Shown: positions 1-11,175 of the stretch, piece by piece | Position numbering within the stretch: position 1 is the first letter of the stretch | Layout: each line of letters begins with the position of its first letter | Assembly (NCBI GenBank): GCA_012934845.2 | Contig: WNNJ02001724.1 | Location: forward strand, 124,001 to 188,000 | Source: Pomphorhynchus laevis | Lineage: Eukaryota; Acanthocephala; Palaeacanthocephala; Echinorhynchida; Pomphorhynchidae | Length of the DNA: 64,000 bases | Reading direction: 5' to 3' | The notes under the pieces: model-generated | What the model was told of the DNA's origin: nothing | Seen by the model: the letters and a program-made list of their open reading frames with translations, nothing else | Databases searched by the model: none | Made by a program: the position numbers and the translations under genes

Positions 1-560
1 ATAGACTGGACTTCGATTCACGACTTTCAGTCACCATGTCACTTCTAGACGACCACTTCAGCATCGAAATGATGAGTACCCGGCAACACTCATCAGTAGA
101 ATGAGGTACACACTGGTCGTTTCGGTTGCCTGTGTGACATTGTGAATAAAGGCGTTTTCGACACTGCTTAATTGTCTGAAGCTTACGCTCTTAACCAGAT
201 CGAATTGCTGTGCGGACCATCCTTAAACACTAGGCAGGTGTTGTTGCTGAATTGTCGCTGCACTCGTTGGATCCTTAATGGATGCGGCATGTCTAATAGT
301 AGTGCACAGATGTGCTGAATAAACAACGATCCAGGATTTCTTACGAAATACGGCATTTATACTAAAGGTGTTGCTTCTTAGACTGTACTTCGTTTCACAA
401 CTTTCAGTCACCATGTCACTTCTAGACGATCATCAATAGAATGAAGCAACACTCATCAATAGAATGAAGTATTCACTGATCGTTTCGGTTGCCTGTGTGA
501 CATTGTGAATAAAGGCGTTTCCGACACTTTGCTTAATTGTCTGAGGCTTACGCTTTCTCT
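1..560. repeat. Interspersed ~300-bp repeat, two partial copies
   Basis: Bases 1-200 and about 391-560 are diverged direct copies, sharing blocks such as GTCACCATGTCACTTCTAGA and CGTTTCGGTTGCCTGTGTGA. The whole of 1-300 also matches, at lower identity, each arm of the palindrome at 18,218-18,889, including the CTAGACGA, ACTCATCAGTAG and CGGACCATCCT blocks in the same order. The family carries no protein motif that I recognise. It may be a SINE or another non-autonomous element; I see no convincing A and B boxes. Confidence 0.6.
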
Positions 561-1340
561 ATATAATCAATTATATCGAGGATGGCCGTAAAAGCGTATA
601 GTAGAGAATGTAATGAAGTTCATAATATATTTCAGAATATTGATTCGACTGATCCATTGTTCAAATATGGATAAAATTTAACGATTGACGGTTAAAAATA
701 AACCCTTAAATATTTCGAATTATTACATATCAGGGAAGAAGGTAATAAGGGGTTAGTAAATACATAATGTAGTTTATAATATTAATATGACTGAACTGTT
801 GTGTAAGTATTGAGTAAAAGAAAATGATTAAATGTATAGGTAGGTAAAGAATAAATCGAATAATTAGAAAGAAAGAAACGCAAATAACCAGACGAACAAA
901 TAGTTGTGCACCAAGTTATTCTCAAAAGTACAAAAGATAGCAGCAACACCAAAAAATAAACACTTGTTATGCATTCATAGGTTAAACATAAGTCAAACTG
1001 CCCTGGCAAAACTCTAACACCCGGCACCCACACATAGACATTTGCTAAACATTATTTAAACTAGCACCCGTATCACACACATTGGAAAACATCACTCACT
1101 GAAACCAATCACATATATTTACCTTACGTATGGATGTTAAATGGATGCGTGGAATGAATCACACAAAAAATAGATCATGGTATAAATAGATTATGTAAAT
1201 TAATCAATACATTTTTATGACTGTTCTTTGATTAGTAATTTCTATCAATTTTGACAAGCATGCAAAATTTATGAAATTTGAATTAATCTTTAAAATTTAG
1301 CATTAAATAAAATTAATTTTAAATATTAATATTTAAAATT
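561..1340. other. AT-rich stretch without a gene
   Basis: No supported coding region. A short hairpin (TACGCTTT with AAAGCGTA) lies near 550-598. The remainder is AT-rich and becomes nearly pure A/T after 1,250, where the PLE fragments begin. Confidence 0.5.
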
Positions 1341-2990
1341 TAAAATACTTAAATTTAAAAATTTAATTTTTTTTCAATATTATTGTGTTGATTTATATAT
1401 TTTACTATTTTCTGCTTGATGTTATTTTTATAGTAACCTAGTTTAAAATATGTATCTATTAAATTATTTAAATGATTTTGAAAAAAGCCAATATCATTAC
1501 ATATTGTTGCAATTCTTAAAATTTCATTATTTAATGTATTATATTTTATATTATATGGTATGCATGAATGCTCATGCAAAAATATGTTTCTTGTAAATTT
1601 AAATATGTCATCTTTACGATATAAATTAATAGTAGTTTTAGTTAATGTTAATTTAATGTTCATATCTAGATATACACCTTCTTTATCATTAATATTGGTT
1701 TTGTTAAGAATAAGGCTTTCTGGATAAATTTTTTTCGCTAATTGAATATTATATGGTATTAGAATTAAATCCGCTTTTGATTTTAAATTTATTTTTAATA
1801 TTATTGTTTTGATTTATATATTTTACTATTTTCTGTTTGATTATATATTTATAGTAACCTAGTTTAAAATATGCATCTATTAAATTATTTAAATGATTTT
1901 TATATTTAAATTATATATTTTGATTATAAAGCTACCCGAGAAAAATACTGAAATAGTGTTTTATACCTATTTAATTTCGATTACCTTGCAATATTTTTAA
2001 TTGTTGTTTAATTATTTAATTATTTTTATTTTTTTGTTCCAATTGGTGGTTCCAATTGGAACCACCAATTGGAACACTTTTTATTTGTCTAAATATAGAT
2101 GTCCCTACTTTTAAATAATTTTGATTTATCAAAATATTTAAGGATTCTAATAATTCAATTTTATCCATATATTTATATTTACTTGATGGTTTAATTTTTG
2201 TTAGATAGGCGTTATAATTATTATAACATATATATGTATATCTTTTTCCGAATATAAGATTAATTAATTTTACTAACGCTTCTTTAATATCTACTAAATC
2301 TAGATTTGTATAAAGCGTACTAAAATCGTATGTATTTATATTTTGAAAATTTATTCCTTTTGTCTGTTCTAAAAATTCTTTTGTAGAATTAATACTGAAA
2401 TAGTGTTTTATACCAGTATTAATTTCGATTACCTTGCAATATTTTTTAAAGTGTGCTTTAATTACTTTAAGTATTTTATTCACATAGACCGAAAGTGGTT
2501 TTAATGTACATTTTAACGCATTATGAACCTAAGTTTTATTAGATTTTTATGTAATTTTGGATTCCAATATAATATAGGTATAGTTTTATTATCTAATTCA
2601 ACCTTTATACCCTTTTTATCCATTATAGAACAGTGACTTGTAATAATTGTTTCTAAACTCAACTCACTACGTTCATATGTTGGATTTACATTTAAATCAT
2701 TAGAATTAACCTCTTTCATTAGTATATCATAATAAAGCTTTTTGCATATGAAGACAAAGTTATTACTAGCTTTATCAATAGTTGTTATTATATAGTTATG
2801 CTTTGATTTAGTAAGTTCTGTATACATATCTTTATTAATTTGACCTTTCCTTTTATAATTGTTTATTATTTTCATTTTATTTTTAATTTTATCTAATATA
2901 TAAGTTTTCCAAATGTTTATCTTTGATGTATTTAAGCTTATACTATTAATTAACTTATCAATGTAAGCATTTAATCATTATATAATGAAT
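1341..2990 (-). mobile_element. Penelope-like element P1, reverse-transcriptase pieces
   Basis: On the minus strand, the RT of a very AT-rich Penelope-like family is spread over 2,875-1,355. The N-terminal part has the motif YWNPKLHKN (near 2,560), followed by the YDFSTLYTNLDLVDI block (near 2,310; RT motif A). The C-terminal part, with LHEHSCIPYNIKYNTLNNEI, sits at 1,355-1,663. These motifs match the plus-strand copy at 27,040-29,250. The copy is broken and rearranged, with a 40-bp palindrome at one joint. No GIY-YIG endonuclease follows the RT. Assignment to PLEs rests on the LHK motif, the FSTLYTN motif and the C-terminal GYYKNNIKQKI region. Confidence 0.7.
2036..2075. repeat. Perfect 40-bp palindrome
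   Basis: Two 20-bp arms, the left one GTTCCAATTGGTGGTTCCAA, meet with no spacer. It lies exactly where the P1 RT sequence breaks off, at the position of the GVPMGG motif in other copies, so one arm is a short inverted copy of that element's own sequence. Confidence 0.85.
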
Positions 2991-2996
2991 TGAAGT

Positions 2997-3180
2997 TTAA
3001 ATACAGTTTAAATACACATTCCAGATCATTCCTTTGAGTTTAAACACGCTTGATTATAGATAATTAATGGACATCTTATTATGGCAAAGAGAAAGCTAAC
3101 TATATTGTATACGATAAAGATAAATTTGTTTTTAAGTGGCAAACGCGTTCTAACGACGCGCTTACTATCCCACTAATATA
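2997..3180. mobile_element. LINE-A end fragments joined
   Basis: Bases 2,997-3,110 match the 5' end of the LINE-A copy at 22,868-22,975, including its ORF1 start (ATGGCAAAGAGAAAGC). Directly after, at about 3,130-3,172, lies a diverged inverted copy of the LINE-A 3' end (compare GTAAGCGTGCGC at 11,189). So a 5' end and a 3' end of the same family stand side by side in opposite orientation with the body missing. Confidence 0.55.
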
Positions 3181-3189
3181 ATTTAGTTG

Positions 3190-3390
3190 AAGAGTTCAGT
3201 GTGAATGGTAAGTCCATTCGTATATATTGTTCGTTCAGTTCGATCATTCGTTTCATTCGTTCCATCCGTTAGTTCAATTCGTTAGTTAAATTTGTTAGTT
3301 CAATCCGTTCGTTCAGTCCGTTCTTTAGTCCGTTTGTTTAGTCAGTTCGTTTAGTCCGTTTGTTCAGTTTGTTCATTTAGCCATTGTATA
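3190..3390 (+). repeat. Degenerate minisatellite, TTCGTTCAGTCCG-like
   Basis: About 190 bp consist of variants of GTTCAGTCCGTTTGTT and GTTAGTTCAATCCGTT with unit lengths around 12 to 17 bp. It is not coding. Confidence 0.7.
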
Positions 3391-3516
3391 CAATCGATTT
3401 CTTTCGTTGCGTCCAATTGATAAACGGGTCTTTTTTATACTACCCTCCTACTTTCTCAGCACGGGCTTTGGACCGGCCATGGCGGAGTTAATATGGCTAG
3501 CATGGCGGAGTTACAT

Positions 3517-3960
3517 TCATGGTATGCATGAATGCTCATGCAAAAATATGTTTCTTGTAAATTTAAATATGTCATCTTTACGATATAAATTAATAGTAGT
3601 TTTAGTTAATGTTAATTTAATGTTCATATCTAGATATACACCTTCTTTATCATTAATATTGGTTTTGTTAAGAATAAGGCTTTCTGGATAAATGTGTTCA
3701 CTAATTGAATAAAAATTATTAGAATTAAATACACATATATCATCAATGTATCGAAACATATATTTCATATATTTATATTGTTTAGATTTAGTTTTTACAC
3801 AGTTATGAACAAATTCATATTCTATAAAGCTTAAAAATAAGTCAGCTATAATTGGGCTACTATTAACTTTTATTGGAAAGGTGAATTTTATTTTTAAACT
3901 TTTCTGCAATTAACAAAATTTACAAATAATGTATTTATTTTAAATGCATTTTTGTATTTA
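3517..3960 (-). mobile_element. P1 Penelope-like element, RT C-terminal fragment
   Basis: The minus strand encodes the RT active site RYIDDICVFNSNNFYSISEH, then YLDMNIKLTLTKTTINLYRK and LHEHSCIP, nearly identical to the copies at 1,355-1,740 and 13,960-14,400. The fragment is broken at both ends. Upstream of the active site only a few residues of the preceding block (IIADLFLSFIEYEFVHN) remain. Confidence 0.75.
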
Positions 3961-4790
3961 AAATATTTATTATTTTATTGTTTTTTTACAGACTTTGAAT
4001 TTGATCTCTAAGACTGACATTGCCTATTTCGCAAGAGGAATTCTGATTTTAGACATCTGTATCTGGGTTTTTATTTATTCAATCCTAACTTCAGTGTGTT
4101 GAATAAAATTTTTATTCCATTGTTTAATAAAACTTGTTAGAATTAAATACACATATATCATCAATGTATCGAAACATATTTCATATCTTTTTATAATTTA
4201 GATTTTTTTAACATTTATGGATACAGTCATAAAATAAATAGTTTGAATAGTTTGTCTTATTCTGATACAAAGTCTGTTATTTATTAGTCAATTCATAAAA
4301 ATGTCTTTTATTTTAAATTTCAATTTTTTATTTTAACTTTATATAAATCATAGAAAATCTAAAAACAATTATTAATTTTATTATTTAATTATTAAATTTT
4401 GATTTAGCATTATTATGTTTTGTTTATTTTATAATTATATTAAATACGTACACTCAGTTAGCTGATTTGATTTGTCCTTCATCTTATTCTGAACAACCGA
4501 CATTCTTTAATTAACCGACAGAAGTTTGATATTTACAATTTGCATTTTGTAAATGAACTCGTTTAATGTTTGAAGATTTAATTTTTTACTAACAACTAAA
4601 TCATCATTTGGTCGGCTTCATCAATTATCCTCGTGTGAATTATTTAATCCTAGATGCAGTACTGTACACTACAATCAGCGTAGGTGGACCTCATTACCAG
4701 TGAGCCTACGCCTACCTTTCGTATTTCGGTCCTTTAATTGTCTGCTGAAAATTTCTTCTGCTGCCCGATTCAAACGGCATTCAATGAAAT
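3961..4790 (+). other. AT-rich P1 downstream region and unassigned sequence
   Basis: Bases 4,140-4,200 repeat a short minus-strand piece of the P1 RT. Bases 4,250-4,470 match the sequence that follows the P1 RT on the plus strand at 14,590-14,800 (TTCTGATACAA, TCAATTCATAAAAATG, TCAGTTAGCTGATTTGA). No gene is supported in 4,470-4,790. Confidence 0.5.
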
Positions 4791-5010
4791 CGTTATTTTA
4801 ATTAAATAAATAAAGGTTTTATCAACAATACAATCAAAAAATAGTAACAATCAGCAATACAATTCATCCTCTGCAACATTCATGGCCTCAGATTCAGAGG
4901 AATCTGAACCCCCGGCCGCACTAGCGCGCCGCCTTCTGACTAAGCCATTCGGGGTCTATCACCCTGAAGAGATATTGACCGAAACATGCAATTCAAGGAA
5001 TTGTTCAATC
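4790..5010 (-). mobile_element. LINE-B 3'-end fragment
   Basis: The block from CATGGCCTCAGATTCAGAGG to CCATTCGGGGTCTATCACCC corresponds position by position to the 3' ends of the LINE-B copies (compare 35,229-35,320 and 43,578-43,660). The AT-rich tail TAATTAAATAAATAAAGG sits at 4,799. Only the last ~200 bp of the element are present. Confidence 0.65.
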
Positions 5011-5099
5011 AATCAGCACATAGGCAAACAATGCGAAAGCTTTTGCTTTTACTCTCCAATCTAAGCATCAGATGTGTTAAAATACTCACCAATAGCGAC

Positions 5100-5210
5100 C
5101 AAACTTATTAACTTACTAAAGTAAAAAACTTATAAACTTACTAAAGTTTACTTATTAAACTTGTTCAAACTTATTAAACTTACTTTCAACTTACTAAACT
5201 TTTATACGAT
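5100..5210. repeat. Short tandem repeat AACTTACTAAA
   Basis: About eight degenerate units of AACTTACTAAA or AACTTATTAAA stand in a row. It is not coding. Confidence 0.7.
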
Positions 5211-5305
5211 GACTGCATACTTCGTACATCATAGGGTGTTTGCCCAGTCTACCTTTTGAATTTAGCAAATGAATGAAATCATTGTTAACATAATTTGGAA
5301 TTTTC

Positions 5306-6296
5306 AGAATAGACTTGACATATATTTGTCAATTGCTTTCAGGCTAGCAGTAGAAGTGTTGAATTTATAAATTGATTTAGAAATTCAGAAAGCAAAAATG
5401 GTTAAAATGATGACTTGTTCGATCCAGAGATAGTTGTGATGAACTCAAAAAGTATATCTGACTTGTAATAGTAGCAATAATCACTTTATTATGGTATGAT
5501 AGAATGGGTATGTAACGATATATTTAATTAGTTTCGTATTATTAATTTGATCTCAGGATTGATAAATTTAAACAGTGTATGTTGTTATAATACAACAGTG
5601 TCTATTAGCTATAGTAGCATTAAATGCTTTTTACTCTATCAATAGAGAAGTAGCACTACAAAACATTGAATATGTATGGCCATATATGACTACGGCACTA
5701 AAGAATATGTATATGCAGCCATCTCAATTGTGCCTAGGAGATTAAAGTTTGATCTCATGCGAGGGATTCACACAATGAGATTATTTTGCAATGGCTGCAT
5801 TTTCCATGACTTCAATGCGTTTTATTGTCGAAATCAATAAGCGGTTTTGAAAGTATTAAACGATGCTACACAGACGACTCAAATTTCGCTGGTACAATCA
5901 ACGATTTTGCAAGAGTTTACGACGTATAAAAGAGGATTTATTTTTGCGTGGCAAATGCGTACCGACGGACGCTTACATGACCACAACGAAAAAACCTCAA
6001 TCATGTGTTGAGAAGGTGAGAACGGAAGAGGTATTTAAATGTAATAAAGGAGGGAGCGCGGTGGACGTCGAGAGGGAGCTGATTACAGGCGAGGGGCGGC
6101 GACGAGGTAGGATCGGAAACCGTAGTTGTTGGAATAGTTGAAAACGTGGAGTAAGAGGGAATGAAGGGAATTCAGCGATAGAGAGGTAGGGTGAGTGTCG
6201 TCTAAGAAAAAGAGGTTGATGAACGATGGGGAGCCGACAGCGATGAGACGAAAAGTAACGAGAAGAAGGCGAAGTTGGATGCGGATGTGGATGGTG
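5306..6296. repeat. Left arm of ~990-bp inverted repeat
   Basis: This arm is the 3' end of the minus-strand LINE-A copy. It runs from AGAATAGACTTGACA to GATGTGGATGGTG and is repeated in reverse complement at 10,184-11,175 with only scattered mismatches. Confidence 0.85.
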
Positions 6297-8370
6297 GGCC
6301 AGGATAGTTGAGCAAGATGTGTGGTCGAAGTGACTGAGACGTATGAGCATTCGAACGGCGGAGTTGATGATGTGTTGTAGGGGTAGGATTATGGATTTTG
6401 AAGAAATTGCGAAAATGCTAAGGCAGTAATCGATTTTAGGAAAAAGAAGCGATGAAAGAAGATACATACAAGAACGGAAGTCGATAAGGGGGCGGATACG
6501 GCCGATGTCACGGAGAATTAAGTTAGATGAGCGAACCTTGTTACGGACGAAGGGTTTAAGGGAAAGGTGATCATCGGAATGGAAGCATAAGAAAGTGAGA
6601 TTGTGTACTATGGGGATAATCGATGAGGCAAAAGATACAGTGGGAGGAGATATGTTTGGTTTACGGGGGAGGATCCACATTATTTTGGACTTGTCGGAGT
6701 TTAGAACGAGGTGGAGATTGGAGAGACGTTTGTAGATAGAATAAATACAGTTGGAGGCAGAAATGCCGATATCGTGTATGAAATGTGCTGGTGCATGAGC
6801 ATAGATGAGGATGTCATCGGCGTATTGCATGAAGTTAAAGGAGTAAGGCTTAATAAACGGAGAGAGATCGCCATCAGAAGAGAGAAAAGCAGGGATATAG
6901 GACTGAACCTTGTGGGACCCCGCAAAAAATAGGGATGGGAGGGGAGGATGATGAATTAGAACAGACGCGAAAGGAACGGTCGGATAGATATGAGGCGAAC
7001 CATGCTACGGAGGAGGAAGAAAAGCCGTAATCATAACGAAGGCGAGAAAGGAGGACGGAGTGGTCGACAATGTCGAATGCGGAGGAGAGGTCGAGGGAGA
7101 TGAGAACACTATATAGAGCCTTGTCTCGAGAAATGAGTAAGTCGTTGTACACTTTTATGCATGCGATTTCTGTCGAGTGATTAGAGCGGAAAGCGGATTG
7201 GAAAGGAGGGTACAGATTGGATGAGGAGAGATAAGCGTTGATTTGTATTAAGATGAGGCGTTCTAAGAGCTTTGAAAGAGTAGGGAGTAGTGAAATGGGG
7301 CGATAGCTAGAAGGAAGGGAGGGGTCGAGCGATTGTTTCTTAAGGAGGGTACGAACGATTGCGGATTTCCAGTGTGAAGGGAAGATACGACTGCGGATGG
7401 ACGAGTTAAACAAGGTTGTGATAAATGGGGATATCGATGAGCATATAGATTTTAATATGTGAGTAGGCAGGGGATCGGCAGGTGAGGTTTTGTTGGGCAA
7501 GGACATGAGGACAGATGATACTTCTGTAGGTGAGACAGGGAGAAGATGAAAGAGTTCCGGAAGGATGAGATTAGACTGGGCAGAGTGGGATAGGATGGAG
7601 ACCGGGGTGTGAGAGAGCAACGTGGATACTTTAGTCTGGAGAAATGACGAATAATCATTGGCATTGATGTTGCACGGCGAAGAGGAGCGAGCAAGGATTG
7701 AGTTAAAAGTATGCCAGAGAGTCTTAGAGTTGAATGAAGTGATGATTTTATGCTGCCAGAAGGAGTTGCATTTGGTACGTAGTAGGTTGAGATGAGACCG
7801 GCGAAGAGCAAGATAGGAATCACGGAAAGACGGAGTGATCGAGCGGAAATCACGTCTGAGAGAGCGGTGATAGACTCGAAAAGCATGGCGGAGTCGACGC
7901 TTTGATAGTAGGCATTGGATGTCAAACCATGGGGCACGGTGCAAGCGACGGTGTGAGTGAGACTTGAAAGACAAGAGAATATCGAGAGTGGATGTGAGTT
8001 CAGAGTCGAAAAGAAAGGCGAGATCGTGAGGAGATGAATGTATTATTGTGGGTAATGACAGAGATGTGAGTTCAGAGATGGATACGGGGGTGTGAAAGAG
8101 CCACGTGGATATTTTGGTCTGTATAAATGAATAATCACGGGGATTATTGTTACAAGACGAAGAGGATGGAGTTTGGATCAGGTTAAAAGTATGACAGAGA
8201 TACTTAGAGTTAAATGAAGAGATGATTTTATGCTGCCAGAATGAGTTGCATTTGGTACGTAGTAGGTTGAGATGAGACCGGCGAAAAGCGAGATTGGAAT
8301 CACGGATAGGCGGAATGAACGGCAGAGACGGAGGATCACGGAGAGACGGAGTATGTATACACAAGGACAT
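5306..8370 (-). mobile_element. LINE-A (L2/CR1-like), 5'-truncated
   Basis: The minus strand encodes most of an L2/CR1-type reverse transcriptase. In order it has WHTFNS linker sequence, SSYRPISLLPTLSKLLERLI (near 7,290), HSTEIA, LDLSSAFDIVDHS (near 7,080; catalytic D), GVPQGSVL (near 6,920), MQYADDILIYAHAP (near 6,815; catalytic DD), and FPKIDYCLS near 6,430. There is a frame change near 6,900 between the GVPQGS and YADD parts, so the copy is dead. The endonuclease is missing at the 5' end. The segment around 8,070-8,330 is a diverged tandem duplicate of 7,580-7,830 (both encode RRSHLNLLRTKCNSFWQHKI). Some 700 bp of non-coding 3' sequence follow. The GC content is higher than the flanks. Confidence 0.85.
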
Positions 8371-8627
8371 TTACCTTATATTGTAATAAGGTAAATATTA
8401 TCAAAGCACAAATACTCTGACATAATGTAATGCATAATGTCAATCCCGCAACAATTTGGAATCAATATTTTGGAAGCGGCGGTCGGTACCAATTAATCTG
8501 CTGAAGAAGTGATGAAGAAACACTTACACTACTAGATATTATAAGGATTGCTATCCTACATGCTTTAGTAGAGTTTACTTAGCTATTGACCGTTAGAGAA
8601 TGAAATTTGGTCAAAAATATTCATGGG
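8371..8627. other. Unassigned sequence
   Basis: No gene or repeat recognised. A small hairpin (ATTTACCTTAT with ATAAGGTAAAT) lies at the LINE-A 5' truncation point near 8,370-8,397. Confidence 0.4.
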
Positions 8628-8654
8628 CATATTTGCGGAAATCCCGCAAATATG
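8628..8654. repeat. 11-bp fold-back at a LINE junction
   Basis: CATATTTGCGG and its reverse complement flank a 5-nt loop, immediately before the LINE-A fragment begins. Confidence 0.7.
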
Positions 8655-8835
8655 TCTGGCCTCGCATCATCCTCTCAAAACTCTTTCATATTCTCCTTGT
8701 CTCACCTGCCGATGTCTCATCTGTCCTTATGCCTTTGTTCAACAAAAACCTCCCCTACCAATCCCCTGCCTACCCCATACTAAAAATACATATGCTCATC
8801 AATATCCCCTTATCAATATCTTTTATTAATAACAA
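8655..8835 (+). mobile_element. LINE-A fragment
   Basis: The plus strand matches the reverse complement of about 7,430-7,570 of the minus-strand LINE-A copy: a CTCTTTCATATTCTCC block, then CTCACCTGCCGATGTCTCAT and a CCCCTGCCTAC block. This is the part coding for the region before the RT core. It is too short and diverged to be functional. Confidence 0.65.
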
Positions 8836-9356
8836 TAAAAAATATTGTTCTTAAATACTTGGACTATCCAAATAACTCACATCATAGACTTAATTCGGTA
8901 ATATTTCCATTGTAATTTTTCTAACCCACATGAGGTAACTCTTAATGAATAATAATGCAGTGTGAAATGGAAAAAATATTATTATTAGAAACTTGTAAAC
9001 TGGCTTTCAGAAAAGTTTAGGATTTGCAATAACGCGCACATCATCTGCCTGTATCCGCAGTCCCTGACCCTTTAAATTTATCAAATGTTAAATTTTTGTT
9101 TTCGTCATGTGATTGAAATTAGTTAGACGTTCCTATCAGTAAATTTTGAATTTTTTAATGTAACATTACATAAATTTATTCATATTGAAAGAATTATTAA
9201 TATTTCTGTATTGACAGAAATATGTATCATGTATTCATTATATTTAGCAGTTTGTAATCTGTTGGCTGTCTTAATTAAATGTTACAAAATGTTATTTATC
9301 GATGGATCGAATCGTATTTAATTTTTCATTATAGATCATCACTTTGATTTTTATCG
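8836..9356. other. AT-rich stretch without a recognised element
   Basis: No coding region is supported. A possible 3' splice site (TTTTTCATTATAG, ending at 9,334) precedes the ATG at 9,357 and would fit an intron in a 5' UTR. Confidence 0.35.
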
Positions 9357-9493
9357 ATGGATCATCATGATAAGTCAGTCAGCAGTCAAGCTGCCGATCT
9401 TAACAATTCTGTTTATATTATAAATGCGGGAAAGAATAAAATCAAAAGTGAAATCAAAACAACACCATCCAGACCAAAACTTGATGTGAACAG
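9357..9493 (+). CDS. Candidate first coding exon of a host gene
   Basis: An ATG at 9,357 opens 45 codons plus 2 nt (protein starting MDHHDKSVSSQAADLNNSVY, then a Lys-rich stretch). It ends at a good 5' splice site, AACAG followed by GTGAGA at 9,494. Base composition and codon use are more balanced than the flanks, and no repeat of the window matches it. I do not recognise the protein. A possible later exon is the reading at 9,818-9,927 (ending in PPYGTAYGHDSTIGTVTN and a hydrophobic tail), but I cannot define the acceptor. It could also be a chance reading frame. Confidence 0.4.
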
Positions 9494-9777
9494 GTGAGAT
9501 CTTCCCAATACTTCATTAAATTATGTTTATATCGAACACGATAAAATCCGTTTTATAACGTTATAACATATTAATTTATCAGCACAATAGAATTATCCAC
9601 GTAATAAAACGGTTTTGATCGATTTAAATTCTTGGTAACACGTTTGATATGCTGTTGAAAGGCTCTGAACACATATCGCATTATCAAAAAATTAGGAAAT
9701 ACAATGAATCAAAATTATTTAAAAAATTTTTAAATCAAAAAATTTTGATGAGTAGCATGTCACTACAAAATATCAAA

Positions 9778-9927
9778 ATTCTTTCGGTGATGCACCACCA
9801 TATGGCACAGCATATGAATTCTTTCAATGATGAACCACCATATGGCACAGCATATGGACATGATAGCACAATAGGCACTGTAACTAATGTTATTGTTAAT
9901 AACACAATAACTGTAATAGGCACTTAA
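9778..9927 (+). repeat. 40-bp tandem duplication within a possible terminal exon
   Basis: Two 40-bp units, 9,778-9,817 and 9,818-9,857, share ATTCTTTC and CACCATATGGCACAGCATAT. Forty is not a multiple of three, so the two copies are read in different frames. The second continues in an open frame as PPYGTAYGHDSTIGTVTNVI and ends at the TAA at 9,925. Each unit begins with a pyrimidine-rich TTCTTTC, which could be a duplicated splice-acceptor region. The downstream peptide is short, Thr/Val-rich and unrecognised. Confidence 0.4.
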
Positions 9928-10183
9928 TGTGCTTTTCATAAAAAGTAAAATATAAATAAATTTTTTAGTTAAAAAAACCAAATTCATCACGAAATAACTG
10001 TTTTAAAAATAACCATTTAATTCACAAAACTATTTAATCGTAAAACTAAATAATAAAATTTTATTTTTCATATTTTTAAATATAAAATATATAGTTTTAA
10101 TTAATATTTAATTTTTATAATTGTATAATTAGTAATTAATTAAAGTAATTGCGTTTGTATTAGATTTAAGCAAACTCCTAACA
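9928..10183. other. AT-rich spacer
   Basis: Very AT-rich sequence with no coding or repeat assignment, ending where the inverted LINE-A copy begins. Confidence 0.4.
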
Positions 10184-11175
10184 CACCATCCACATCCGCA
10201 TCCAACTTCGCCTTCTTCTCGTTACTTTTCGTCTCATCGCTGTCGGCTCCCCATCGTTCATCAACCTCTTTTTCTTAGACGACACTCACCCTACCTCTCT
10301 ATCGCTGAATTCCCTTCATTCCCTCTTACTCCACGTTTTCAACTACTCCAACAACTACGGTTTCCGATCCTACCTCGTCGCCGCCCCTCGCCTGTAATCA
10401 GCTCCCTCTCGACGTCCACCGCGCTCCCTCCTTTATCACATTTAAATACCTCTTCCGTTCTCACCTTCTCAACACACGACTGAGGTTTTTTCGTTGTGGT
10501 CATGTAAGCGTCCGTCGGTACGCATTTGCCACGCAAAAATAAATCCTCTTTTATACGTCGTAAACTCTTGCAAAATCGTTGATTGTACCAGCGAAATTTG
10601 AGTCGTCTGTGTAGCATCGTTTAATACTTTCAAAACCGCTTACTGATTTCGACAATAAAACGCATTGAAGTCATGGAAAATGCAGCCATTGCAAAATAAT
10701 CTCATTGTGTGAATCCCTCGCATGAGATCAAACTTTAATCTCCTAGGCACAATTGAGATGGCTGCATATACATATTCTTTAGTGCCGTAGTCATATATGG
10801 CCATACATATTCAATGTTTTGTAGTGCTACTTCTCTATTGATAGAGTAAAAAAGCATTTAATGCTACTATAGCTAATAGACACTGTTGTATTATAACAAC
10901 ATACACTGTTTAAATTTATCAATCCTGAGATCAAATTAATAATACGAAACTAATTAAATATATCGTTACATACCCATTCTATCATACCATAATAAAGTGA
11001 TTATTGCTACTATTACAAGTCAGATATACTTTTTGAGTTCATCACAACTATCTCTGGATCGAACAAGTCATCATTTCAACCATTTTTGCTTTCTGAATTT
11101 CTAAATTAATTTATAAATTCAACACTTCTACTGCTAGCCTGAAAGCAATCGACAAATATATGTCAAGTCTATTCT
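10184..11175 (+). mobile_element. LINE-A 3' end, inverted second copy
   Basis: Reverse-complement partner of 5,306-6,296. It holds only the last coding segment (the CACCATCCACATCCGCATCC region onward) and the ~700-bp 3' region. Identity between the arms is high, with isolated substitutions and few indels. Because the arms stop at the same sequence on the outer side, this is either two insertions with the same 3' end or a segmental inverted duplication. Confidence 0.8.

Noticed and set aside
3190-3390. Coding region with Ser/Arg-like repeats
   Set aside because: The TTCGTTCAGTCCG repeat has variable unit length and no continuous frame.
5863-6141. 92-codon frame on the plus strand (MLHRRLKFRWYNQRFCKSLR), also present on the minus strand at 10,339-10,617
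   Set aside because: It lies antisense to the LINE-A 3' end and is duplicated only because that segment is inverted. The sense strand carries the element's C-terminal coding sequence.
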